A DNA stretch of 64,000 bases from the NCBI GenBank assembly GCA_029783825.1, contig JAREIK010001471.1, positions 192,555-256,554 of the forward strand, written 5' to 3'. The notes under the pieces were generated by a model. The model was not told the DNA's origin. It did no database searches and worked only from the letters and a program-made list of their open reading frames with translations. The translations under genes and the position numbers were made by a program. Within the stretch, counting starts at the first letter, position 1. Each line of letters begins with the position of its first letter. This document shows, in pieces, positions 50,572 through 62,729 of this stretch. The stretch comes from Sapria himalayana. Taxonomy: Eukaryota > Streptophyta > Magnoliopsida > Malpighiales > Rafflesiaceae.

Positions 50572-53500
50572 ATCTATCTATTTGTCTATCTATCTATCTA
50601 TCTATTTGTCTATTTGTGTTTCTACCTATCTATCTCTTTGTCTATTTATCTATCTATTAGTCTATTAGTTTGTTAGTTTCTTAGTCTATCAGTCAATCTA
50701 TATATATGTATTTCTATCTTTCTGTTTGTTTATCTATCAATCATTCTATCTATCTCTTTATCTTTCTAACTCTCTATCTCTATATCTCTATTTATCTCTC
50801 TATTTCTCTATCTCTCTATGTTTCTTTTTCTCTATTTCTCTATCTATTAATCTTTATATCTTTATCTCTCTATCTCTCTATCTCTCTATTCCTCTATCTC
50901 TATATATATCTATTTTCCTTCTCTTTTTTCTATTTCTCTTTCCATCTACCTCTCTATCTCTTTTTCTCTCTATTTGCTTACCGACTTGCCTACATACATA
51001 CCTACCTACCTATCTGTATATTTATTTATTTGTAAACCTATCTATTTGTCAATTTGTCTCTCTCTATTTGTTGATGTGTCTATAAGGCTCTTTTTCTCCA
51101 TCTATCTGTCTGTCTCTTAAATGTATTTTGTCTATCTTTTTATCTCTACATGTCCAAATCTTTTTATATATCTATCTGACTATCTATTGATCAATCTATA
51201 TGTCTATCTATCTATCTATCAAATATATGTCTATCTATCTTTCTATCTGTTTATCTATCTATCTATCTATCTATATGTCTATCTATCTATATGTCTATAT
51301 ATCTATCTATCTTTCTATCTATCTTTCTTTCTATCTATCTTTCGTTCTATTTTTCTTTATATCTATCTATCTATGTATCTATCTATCAATCTCTCTATCT
51401 ATCTATATATCTATCTGTCTAAATGTCTATATGTCTATCTATTGATATGTCTATCTATATATCTATCTGTCTGTCTATCATTCTATCTATTTTTCTATCT
51501 ATCTATCTATCCAGCTGTCTTTATGTCTATCTATCTATATGTCTACATGTCTAACTGTCTATATGTATAATTGCTTAACTATCTATTTTTCTACTTGTCT
51601 AACTGTATATCTATCTAATTTTCTATCTATCTATAAATCTATATTTTATCTATTTATCTATGTTAAAGTGTCTATTAATCAAACTATCTATTTGTATATT
51701 AGTCTAACTCTATATTTGTCTATATATCTATCTGCCTATATGTCTACCTATCTATCTATCTATTTATATATTTATTTATTTGTCAATCTTTCTATCTATC
51801 TACATGTCTATCTATCTATATGTCTATTTGTATTTTTGTCTCTCTTTCTATATGTCTACCTATCTATCTATCTATATATATATCTATATAAATGAGTATC
51901 GTTCTCTCTGTATATCTATCTATATGTCTATATATCTATTAGTCTATTTTATTAGATGTATATTATTTTCTATCTATCTATTTATCTTTCTTTCTATTTT
52001 TCTATCTATCTTTTTGTATATATGTTTATCTACTTATCTATCTAACTATCTATTATGTATCTATCTGAGTCTCTATCTATCTATCTATCTAATTTTCTTT
52101 CTATCTATTTTTCTATCTATCAATCTGTTTATATGTGTATCTATTTATCTATCTTTTTGTTTTTCTATCTATCTATCAGTCAATTAGTTTTTAGTCTATT
52201 AGTTTATCAGTCTGTTATTCTATTAGTATGTTGGTCTATCTACCTACACATTTGTTGTTTTATCTATTAATTTGTCTGTCTATCTATCTATTAGTATATC
52301 TATCTTTATCCCTATCCCTTTATATCAAAATATCTTTATCTATCTAACAATATATCTCTATATTTCTTTATTTCTCTATCTCTCTATCTCTTTTTCTCAC
52401 TATCTCTCTACCTATCTACCTATATACCTATCTATATTTTTATTATCTCTATCTTTCTAACTAATTACATACATATCGAGCTACCTACATACTTATCTAT
52501 CGGTTAATCTATATATTTGTGTACTTGTATATCTATTTAACTATCTATCTATTTATCTCTCTATCTATCTATTATTTTCTCTATCCCTCTTTGTGTCTCT
52601 CTATCTATCTCTCTATTTCTTTGCAAGTATTTTTGTCAACCTATCTCTTTCTCTCTATCTCTCTATCAATCTATTTAACTATCTGTCTATCTATTTATCT
52701 GTGAATCTATCTTTCTATATTTCGATCTATCTATCTATCTGTCTATCTATCTATCTATTGGTCTGTCTATCTATCCATCTATCTATCTGTCTATATGTAT
52801 ATCTATCTATATGTCTTTCTTTTTATCTATCTATATATCTAACTATTTATTTATCTCTCTATCTATTTTTTAGATATCGGTCTATTTATCTATATGTCTA
52901 TCTATCTATCTATATATCTATATATATTTCAATGTATCTATCTATCTATTTGTCTATCTTTCAACCTGTCTATATGTCTATCTATCTATCTCTCTATCTA
53001 TCTAACTATTTATATGTTTATATGGCTTTCTGTCTATATATTTATCTGTTTATTTGTCTAATTGTCTATCTATTTGTCTATCGATCCATAAATCTATCTG
53101 ACTGTCTGTCGAATATCCATATATATATTTTTCTATCAATCTATCTATTTATCTGTCTATTAGTCGAACTATATATATATATATCTATATATATCTATAT
53201 ATATATATCTGACAATCTATGAATCTATCTATTGATCTATATATTGATTTGTCTATCTATCTATCTATCTAACTTTTTGTCTATATGTCTATTTGTATAT
53301 CTCTCAATCTATCTAAATGTCTATCTGTATATCTATTAATCTATCTATATCTCTTTCTATATATGTGTCTATCTGTCTCTCTGTCAATATGTCTATATGA
53401 CTATTAGTCTTTCTATCTATAAATTTTTGTGTATCTATATATCTATCTATTTATCAATCTATCTATTTGTATATATGTTGATCTACCTACTTACATATTT

Positions 53501-54733
53501 ATATATCTCTTTATCTATGTGTCTATCAAGCTATCTGTTTATATATTATTTTAGTATCTATCTGTCTGTCTATAAATTATTTGAGTATCAATCTATCTAT
53601 CTGTATAATTGTTAATCTATTTATATGTTTATCTGTCTATCTAACTAACTAACTATATGCCTATCTGTCTATATGTCTATCTATTTATCAATCTATATGT
53701 GTATTTGGCTATTTGTCTTTCTGTGTTTCTGTCCATTAGTCTATCTTTCTCTCTATCTTTATATCTATTTGTCTATCAATCTATCTATATGTATGTCTAT
53801 TTGTCTATTTATCTATATGTCTATTTCTATATCTAACTATATGTATTTCTGCATATCTATTTATATTGTAATCAATCTATCATTCGATCTCCCTACGTAT
53901 TTATTTGTTTATCTTTCATCTTGGATATTAATCTATCGGTGTATATTTCTATCATTATATAAGTCTATATCTCTATTTATATATTTGTCTATTTGTCTAT
54001 CTATATATTTATTTTATCTGTCTATCTATCTTCCTTTCTATATGTTTATCTATCATTTAATCTATCTATATATCAATCTATCTATCTATCTATATATCAA
54101 TCAATATTTCTATCTATCTATATGTCTATCTATCTATATGTCTATATGTATATATGTATATATGTATATATATATATATATATATGTTTATATGTCTATA
54201 TGTTTACCTGTCTAAATGTCTATGTTTCTATTTGTCATTCTATCAATCTATCAATTTGTCTAACTATCTAACTTTGTAATTATCTATCTATCTATCTAAT
54301 TATCTAATTATATTTCTTTAGTCTTGTATCTAATAGTCTATTAGTCTATCTATCTATCTATCTATCAATATTTCTTTCTTTCTATCTATTTATTTATCTA
54401 TCTATTTATCTATTTGTTTTTCTTTTTTTTATATATCTATAAATATGTCTATTTGTCTATCTATCGACCTATGTTTCTATCTATATATCTATTTATCTTT
54501 CTTTCAATCTATCTTTTTATCTATTTATCTATCTATTTCTCTATCTGCCTATCTAATTATTTGTCTTTCTTTCTATTAGTCTATCTATCTATCTCTGTAT
54601 TTGTGTATATTTATATCTTTCTATCTATTTATCTTTCTCTCTATATATCTATGTATCTATATATATATGTATATTTATCCATCTGCTTATTTGTCGATTA
54701 GTCTATTTTTTATCTATCTATCTATCTATCTAT

Positions 54734-54765
<32 letters not shown>

Positions 54766-57708
54766 CTATCTATTTATCTATCTTTATGATTATGTGTCTA
54801 TAAAGCAATTTGTCTATCTGAATTTTTATTTGTCTAACTATCTATTAATCTATCTATCTATCTATCTGATGTAAATATGTCCATCGATCTATCTAATAAA
54901 TTGTTTATTTGTCTATTTGTCTATCTATCTATCTATGTATCAATCTATTTTCTATTTGCTTCTCTTTCCATATATTTATCTATCTATCTATCTATCTATC
55001 TATCATTGTGTTAATTTATCTATTTGTCTATATGTCTATTTATCTATCTGTAATTTAATTTATCCATCAATCTATCTAACTATCTAATAGAATCTAACTA
55101 TTTAACTATTTATCTTCTATTTGTATATCTGTCTAACTATCTAACTATCTTTCTATCTATCAATTTATCAGTCTATATCTATTTATGTATCAATTAATCT
55201 ATTTATCTATTTATTAGTCTATCTGTCTATTTATTAATCTATTTATTTGTTTATCTATCTCTCTATCTAATTATATGTCAATCTACTTATATCCCTATCT
55301 ATCTATTTATCTAAATGTCCATATATCTATGTTTCATTATATCTATCTATCTATCTATATGATATTTCTATCTGTCTATCTTTCTATCAATCTATTTTAA
55401 TATCTATCTATTTGTTTATTTTCCTATCTATCTATCAATCCTCTCACTATATGTCTATCTATCTCTAAATGTCTAACAATCCAATATAAATATCTATTTA
55501 TCTATTTATTAATCTATGTCTATGAGATTATATGTCTATCTATCTATCTATCTGTCTCTCTTTCTCTCTCTTTATATATCTAACTATCATACTATCATTT
55601 GTCTATATGTCTAATAGTCTTTTTATATATCTATCTATCTATATATCTATCTATCTATCTGCATGTCTATCTCTATAGCTATCTATATATCTTTCTAAAT
55701 GTCTATATATCAATTTAACTTTCTATCTATCTATATATATATGTGTCTATCCTTCTATCAATCAATTTTTATTTCTATCTATTTGTCTATCTATTTATCT
55801 GTCTATCATTTTTTTAATATATATCTATATCTATAAATGTCTATCTATCAATATTTATATCTATCTATCTTTCTGTCTATCTCTCTAACTATATCTCTAA
55901 GTATCTATCTATTTGTATATCTTTCATTCTGTCTATTAGACTTTAGTCAACCAATCTATCAGTTTATCAATCGAACAATTTATCTATCTATATATCTGTC
56001 TATCTATCTATCTATCTTTCTATATATCTATCGATCTATCAATATGTTTGTCTCTCTATTTGTCTATGTGTTTATTTATCTATATTTATATCTATTTTAT
56101 GTATAAATATCTATGTCTATCTATCTATTTAACTATCTAAATATCTATTTTCAATTTGTCTATCTCTTTATATATCTAACTATATTTCTATATATAAGTC
56201 TATTTTTCAATCTTTCTTTCTATCTATGTATATGTCTATCTATCTATTTTCAATCTATCTTTTATCTATCTATCTATATATCTTTCTGTCTATCTATTTA
56301 TCTATCTATCTGCATATCTATCTCTTTATCTATCTGGCTATCATTCTAAGTGGTTTATATATCAATCAATCTATTTGTTTATGAGCCTATCAGTCTATAT
56401 CTCTATATGTCTGTCAAACTATCTATATATTTATCTATTTGTCTAACTATCTAATCATTCTCTCTATCTATCAATCAATCTATCAATGTGTCTATCTGTC
56501 AATCTATCTATTTATCTATTATCTCACTATATAACTATCTAACTATCTATTTTTTATATGTCTAACTAACTATCTTTCTGTCTATTAGTCTATAGTCTAT
56601 TTATCTATATGTCTATCTCTCTATCTATCTATCTGTTTATCTATATTTCTATATCTCTCTATCTGTCTATATTCTATTTATCTATATCTATTTATTAAAT
56701 TAATTTGTTTATTTGCCTATATGTTTATCTTTTTAATTATATATCTTTCTTTCTATTTAAGAATCTATCTATCTATCTATCTTTTTTAAATCTATCTATC
56801 TACCTATTTGTCCATCGGACTATTTATCTATTTCTTAATCTGTATATGTATCTTTCTATATGTCTATATGTCTAGACTAAATGTCTATTTATCTATTTAT
56901 CTATTTTTTTAAATGTTATCTTTCTATTTGTGTAACTATCTAAAATTTATAATTCTATTTTATATCTATCTATCTATCTTTCTATATATCTGTCTATCTA
57001 TATATATATCTATCTATTTGCTTATATGCTTATCTATCTATCTATCTATTTGTCTGTCTGTCTATATGTCTATCTATTTATATGTCTATCTGTCAGTCTA
57101 TCAATATGTCTATCTATTTATATGTCTATTTGTCTATCTATCTTTCTTTCTATCTATTCATCTATCTATCTATCTTTCTTTCTTTCTATCTATTCATCTA
57201 TCTATCTATCTAACTTTCTATCTATCGATCGATCTATCTATCTATCTATATGTTTATTAATCTATTTCTCTATTTTTATCTATCTACGTGTCTAAATCAT
57301 CTATATGTCTATATATCTATATATCTATTTATCTAATTATCAACTATATATTTTTATTTATATATCTATCTAACTAACTAACTTACTACATTTATGTCAA
57401 TTAGTCTATTAGTCAATCAATCTATCTATATATTTATCTATTTATTTATCTATCTATGAATCTATGTATCTATCTATTTGTTTATATGTTTATCTATCTA
57501 TCTTTTTATCTATCTTTGTATCTATCTATCTATATCAATTTATCTAACTATCTATCTATCAATTTTTCAATTTGTCTATATCTTTATTTATCTATTTATC
57601 TGTTGTCTGTCTATCTTTCTATTTACCTATCAATATCTCTATCTCTCTATCTATCTATTTGTTTTTCAATCTAACTATCTAACTTTATAACTATTATATG
57701 TCTATCTT
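45433..57708 (+). repeat. TATC-oriented array 2, right part (12.3 kb)
   Basis: Continuation of the array after the GC-rich insertion, same strand and variant set. It holds most of the higher-order blocks up to about 52500, then plain TATC to the LINE junction. AT runs are at 46533-46567, 50534-50571, 53168-53205 and 54165-54185. It breaks off at CTTTTTTTATAAG near 57708. Confidence 0.97.
50534..50571. repeat. AT dinucleotide run in the TATC array
   Basis: About 18 AT dinucleotides between TATGTC and ATCTATC, comparable to those at 24659 and 39880. Confidence 0.95.
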
Positions 57709-57959
57709 TTTTTATAAGTTTGTTTATTATTTATATCCTCTCTTTTGGCGGAGGAATACCGTTTGTACAAGCTACTTCTACCCTTTACCCTCTTACAACC
57801 ATTCCCCATTACTAAAGACTAATAATATAATCTTTCTAGCACTATTGAAATAACTTAAAATAAGTTTACTCTTTACTAAATGAGTTTCCTTCTTTTATCT
57901 TTCTAGCACTTCCTGGAACATCCCTTCTATGCTGATATCACCCTTTTTATGCAGTATAT

Positions 57960-58255
57960 AACGTATTGCCTGCATACAATAATAAGAATTTCCCCACCTT
58001 TGCAGGATTCCTTTCAACCTTGTTGCCCATATTCTGCCAAAGCTTTCCTCTTCTATCTGTCCTATTCCTTGACCCTCTTTGTTTAACAATATAGCTTTAA
58101 ATTACATCTTGAGAGCCATTTCCAAGCACTTTGCAGCATCCTCATATTTCCTGCATAAAATAACAGGAATATCTCCCGCTTTGCAAATTTCTTTCTACCT
58201 TGTTGCACATATTCTGCCCACGCTTTGCATCATCCTCTTTCCGACCTCCTGGACT
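57960..58255 (-). repeat. ~180-bp tandem duplication in the LINE 3' region
   Basis: ACCTTGTTGC.CATATTCTGCC occurs at 58017 and again at 58197, with matching sequence before (CTGCATA.AATAA.A.GAAT, then a GC.TTTGCA segment). The copies are clearly diverged. A 64-codon open frame across the first copy (57895-58089, -) has no recognised relative. Confidence 0.75.
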
Positions 58256-58369
58256 AGACACTTACCTCTCCTAGGACCTTTTATTAATACAAACACATGA
58301 TTCTGAAACTTTCAGACTTCTAAACCCTTTCTACATGATTAAACACTGTTAAAAAACTTAAAACATGAC

Positions 58370-58500
58370 TTGACTCTTGCTAGTTACAGACTCTTGCTGG
58401 TAAAAACATAACACATGACAAATTTTTACAGACTCTTGCTGGTAAAAAACATAACACATGACAAATTTTTACAGACTCTTGCTAGTTACAAACTTCTTTT
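58370..58500. repeat. 42/43-bp tandem repeat
   Basis: CAGACTCTTGCTGGTAAAAA begins at 58387, 58429 and (diverged) 58472, with ACATAACACATGACAAATTTTTA completing each unit. A partial unit, GACTCTTGCTAGTTA, precedes the first. Confidence 0.9.
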
Positions 58501-58831
58501 AATTCCAAGGAATATGATTTGATTGCCCCTTTAATGCTTTCCTGTAAACACAAAACCAGAAACATACCAAAGGGATAGAAAATTCAGCCCTTACCTTTAC
58601 ATTCCCTTATCTTTGACTTGTGAGGTGATCCTTGCAGTGACTGTAAAAAAAAAATAGCAACTATATTTTCTGGTTGTTTCTTCGCTGTTAATCTGCATAG
58701 ACAGATTCCCTGCAAAGAAGCTACCACAATTCCACAGCTTATATTATTATACTTATCTTATTCTATTTTCCATATTCTATCTTCATATTCTTTTAATTTT
58801 CAGATTCCCCTTCACAGCAGCTACTGGATTT

Positions 58832-61800
58832 TCATATTCTATTTTTTCTGTTAATACTACCCTTCCTAAATCTTAAATAAGGGAAGGCCTTCCTATCCAG
58901 TTTCGCTATTCCTTTTACTTTTTCTGGCATCGAAACCTCATCAAATTCATTATCTCCTCTTATCGAACCTAATCTTGCAAGACTATCCGCCAAAGTATTA
59001 GCTTCTCTATATATATGTAAGATTGATGCGTTAAGCATTTTAATCAGGTTCAAAATAATTTCTATTTCATCCTCATACCTCCAAAGAGTTATTTTTCCAC
59101 TTACTAAATCTACCAAAAGCATAGAGTCCACTTGAATTTGTATATTTTCTAAATCTAATTTCTTACAGACATTTAATCCTATATTCAAAGCTTTTATCTC
59201 CGAGTGGAGGGCTGAGAATGCTTCTGTAGCCGATGTAAATGCTTTTATCACATACCCGTTTGAGTCCCTTATTACCCCTCCTCCACTGCTATAGTGTCCC
59301 TATTGAAGCTACCATCCGTGTTTAATGATATTTTACCTTTCGGAGGCCTATTCCAACTTATACTTTTTACCCATCCCTGTTTCGTATTTGTAATAGCGAG
59401 GCCCCAGAACATTCCAGCCCTTATTTAAGCAAGAACCATCAACTTTTATAGGGTTTATACTTGATATATTTCTGATTTCTTTAATTATATCTTTAATAAT
59501 TTCATTTGAATTCATTCTTATGCCCTCAAATTTACTCTTATTACGAGCTTTCCATAGGCACCATATTGCTATATGAGGTAGATTCTGGGTAAGCCAATTT
59601 TTAATGTAATTACTAGGGTTTAGATTTCCCCAACTCTTAATTCTATCAATTATTCTATCTTCTTTTTTACTTATTTGTAACTGGTCTCCTAATTCCCTCC
59701 AGACTGCTGCAGCTATTCTCCCACTTGAAAGTAGATGATCCATTGATTCTTCATCTGTGAAGCAACATTCACATCTGGAGGCCATTTTAACACCTTTTCT
59801 TTTCACATTAGTGTCCACAGGCAGTGCATTTACCAAACTTTCCATGCCAGCGAGCACATTTTCAGTGGAATACCTGCTCTCCAGGCCCATTTAAATAAAG
59901 ACTGCACAGGTTTTTTCCTTCTTATCAATTCTTTTGCTGACTTTAGTAAAATTACCTTGTGGATTAAGGGTCCATTTCCATCCCGATTTATTCAATAATG
60001 AGTGAGCATCTACTATTTCCTTTTGTTTTTCCAATGCTTTCCAGCTATTTGATTTCTGCTTAACGATTATGTTCTTGTTCTAGATATTTTGCTCGCATAT
60101 ATTTTGCCCAGAGGGAATCATTTTCTTTTATCCTCCACCATCCTTTGCAGTCCCAAGCAGCCACCATGTCCTGTAAATTAATGATGCCTAAACCCGCTTC
60201 CGCCTTAGGATAACAGATGTCTTTCCAATTTTTCCAGTGAATTTTCTGCTTTCCATTTTTTTCCCCATAAAAAGTTTGACATTTCCATCTCTAGTTTATT
60301 TGTAAATTTCTTAGGTGGGTGTATGACTGATATAATATGTACCAGTGTACTTTGAAGGACATGGGAGATTAATGTAATCCTCCCCCCAAAACCTAATAGA
60401 TCTACTTTCCAACCTGCTATTTTCTTTCTCATTTTGTCTAGTAAGGGCGTTAGATAATTTTCTTTCAGCCTTCCTTCATATATCGGACAACCTAAATATA
60501 CTAAAGCATCTTTTTTATGTTTAAAACCCGTTATGTTTTTAATTTTTTTACCACTTTTTCGGAAGCTTTTTTTGCTAACATAAATTGACTTTTATCTTTA
60601 TTAAGGGCTTGTCCTGTTTCCTTCTCAAATAATTGTAGAAGGTCCATCAGGTTTTTCAATGAAGCTTTATTCGCATTTGTGAAAATGATGATATCATCTG
60701 CATAAGCTAAACAACTAATTCTCGGAGTGTTTTTTGGCTGTCTAAAGGGGATTTTTCCCTCTGACATTCTTTTATTTAATTAACGATTAATAATTCTAGG
60801 TACATATCAAATAATAAAGGCGATAATGGATCCCCCTGTCTCAAGCTACGTCTAGGTTTGAATTCTTCTCCTTTCATTCCATTTACAATAATTCTAACCC
60901 AAACGCTTGTTACACATCTATATATTAAGTCAATACATGTTTCAGAGAAACCAAATTTTCTCATGACGAAACATAATGTATGCCATTCCACTCTATCAAA
61001 TGCCTTAGATAAATCTAGCTTAACTACTAAGTTACTTCCTCTCGTTTTAAATGCTATTTCTTTCATCATTTCTGATGCTAATCTAATATTTTCAATCATT
61101 AATCTATTCTTAACAAATCCTGTTTGTTCCTGTGATATTATAAATGGTAAAATATTACTAAGTCTGTTTTGAATAATTTTAGCAAGGATCTTATAAATTG
61201 CATTACATAAACTTATAGGCCTAAAATCCTCACATTTTTGAGGTGATTCTTTTTTGGGAATTAGCACTATGAAAGAATTCGCCCATGCCTTAGGAATATC
61301 CCGCCTACAAAAAAACTGGCGATTGTAGGAACCAGATCTTTTTTGATAATGAGCCAGTTTAGCTGAAAAAAATAATTATTCCAGCCATCTGGCCCTGCTG
61401 CACTATCCTATCCAGATCAAACACTGCCTTTTTAATCTCTTCTTCCTCCGGGATCTTCTCCATCATTTGGTTTTGTTCTAGTGAGATGACTGTGTTAATC
61501 CCATCCATTAATGAATTTCCTACTTGGGGGGCCTGTCTGCATAGATGGCTTTTAAAAAATTCCTCAAAGAGGGATCCTATCTGCTTGTCTTCTTCAACCC
61601 ATTTTCCCTCATTAGTTTTAATTCCCTTGATTTTATTTTTTTGAGCCTTTATTTTACACATATTGTGAAAAAACTTAGTGTTTCTATCTCCATCTTTCAA
61701 CCATTTAATTTTAGAACACTGTTTCCAGTATACTTCCTCCATATACAACTTAAGCCTCAAGTCCCCTTTAGCCTTATTTAGTTCCTGTCTCTTTACCTCT

Positions 61801-62729
61801 GTATTATTATTATCGTATTCTAATTCCATTTTTCTACTTTTTCCTCTTCTTGCTTTATTATTTGGTTTAGATTTCCGAAGACTTCTTTATTCCATATTTT
61901 TAGACATTTTTTTAATCTATGAAGCTTAACCATTAATATTTGCATCGGTTTCCCCTTTGCTGGCTCCATCCAGGATTCAGTTACCAGTTTTTCGAAGCCA
62001 GCATGCTTTTCCCACATATTCTGAAATTTAAAGTTACCTGATGCTCGGTAATTCTTATATATTGTAATAAGCAATGGGCAATGATCCGAACAGGTTCTAT
62101 TCAGATGTCTTAGCCCTGTAGCCCCATACAAAGCTACCCACTTAGCATTACACAGTACTCTGTCCAGTCTAGCCCAAATTGTGCTTCTTTTACTCCTGTT
62201 GTTACACCAAGTGTAACTTGAACCTGTGAAATAATTTCCATTAATTTCGAGTTTGAGATCGCCTCATTAAATTGTGTGATTGCTATTGGATCCGGGGTTT
62301 TACCTCCTTTCTTTTCTTGATTGCTCCTGATTATATTAAAATCACCTCCTATGATCCAGGGTGCATTCCTAGATGCAATGTTCTGCATTCCTCCCACAGT
62401 GCTAACCTTGATTTTTTATCATTTTTAGCATATACCACCGATATTATTTCATCTGTTTCTTTATTTATTTTAAAATGTACTATGTTCTGTATCTTTTAAA
62501 ATTTCAATGTCCAAATAATTATGCCACATTATCCAGAGTTTACTATTTATATTAGCATATGCATTATTAACCCTAGTTTTTGGCTGTAGGTGATTAATTG
62601 ATCCTTCTGGATCATAGGTTCCGCGATGACTACGAGAGAAATTTTATGAGTTTTTATTAATTGTTTTAACCTATTTATCGAAGGATTATTAGCAACCCCT
62701 CTTATGTTCCAATAAAGGCATTTATCCAT
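58832..62729 (-). pseudogene. LINE ORF2: endonuclease, reverse transcriptase, RNase H
   Basis: ORF2 nicks target DNA and copies the LINE RNA into it. It starts MDKCLYWNIRGVANNPSINR at 62729. Endonuclease motifs: WNIRG, AEPM, IIGGDFNII (about 62352) and SDHCPLL (about 62080). A linker at 61829-61359 has the typical WLKDGDRNTKFFHNM. Reverse transcriptase (61267-60205): DFRPISLCN, SQEQTGFVKNR, the first catalytic Asp in VVKLDLSKAFDRVEW, RQGDPLSPLLF, and the catalytic LAYADDIIIF at about 60704. A Cys/His zinc-binding segment (CECCFTDEESMDHLL) is near 59770. RNase H: VDGSCLN, SALHSEIKAL, IQVDSM and EANTLADSLARLG keep the four acidic positions (59410-58930). Frame changes or stops separate the pieces, among them near 62547, 61820, 60775 and 59300. 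Confidence 0.9.
62722..62729 (-). promoter_or_regulatory. ORF1/ORF2 overlap ATGGATAA
   Basis: ORF2 begins ATGGATAAATG, and the TAA in the same stretch ends ORF1 in another frame. Such an eight-base overlap would suit stop-and-restart translation of ORF2. This is inferred from the arrangement only. Confidence 0.5.

Larger units (their letters stand above)
42460..52500 (+). repeat. Higher-order block repeat inside the TATC array
   Basis: Four variant blocks recur in one order: (1) CTGACTATC-rich, (2) TTAGTCTATTAGTC-rich, (3) TCTCTATCTC-rich, (4) CTACCTACCTAC. Complete copies are at about 42465-43275, 46735-47600 and 47985-48870. Copies lacking block 1 are at about 45925-46200, 50655-51015 and 52180-52500. 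The CTACC blocks lie near 43255, 46180, 47560, 48830, 51000 and 52450. Plain TATC fills the gaps. Repeated amplification of a multi-kilobase unit is the simplest explanation. The hAT-type insertion at 44868 lies within this zone. Confidence 0.7.

Noticed and set aside
36250..57690. Dozens of plus-strand open frames of SIYL type, up to about 250 codons
   Set aside because: Repeat artefact; they look like membrane proteins only because Ile, Leu and Tyr are hydrophobic.
60858..61929. Plus-strand open frames opposite the LINE reverse transcriptase and linker
   Set aside because: Antisense shadows of ORF2; the minus-strand reading has the catalytic motifs.
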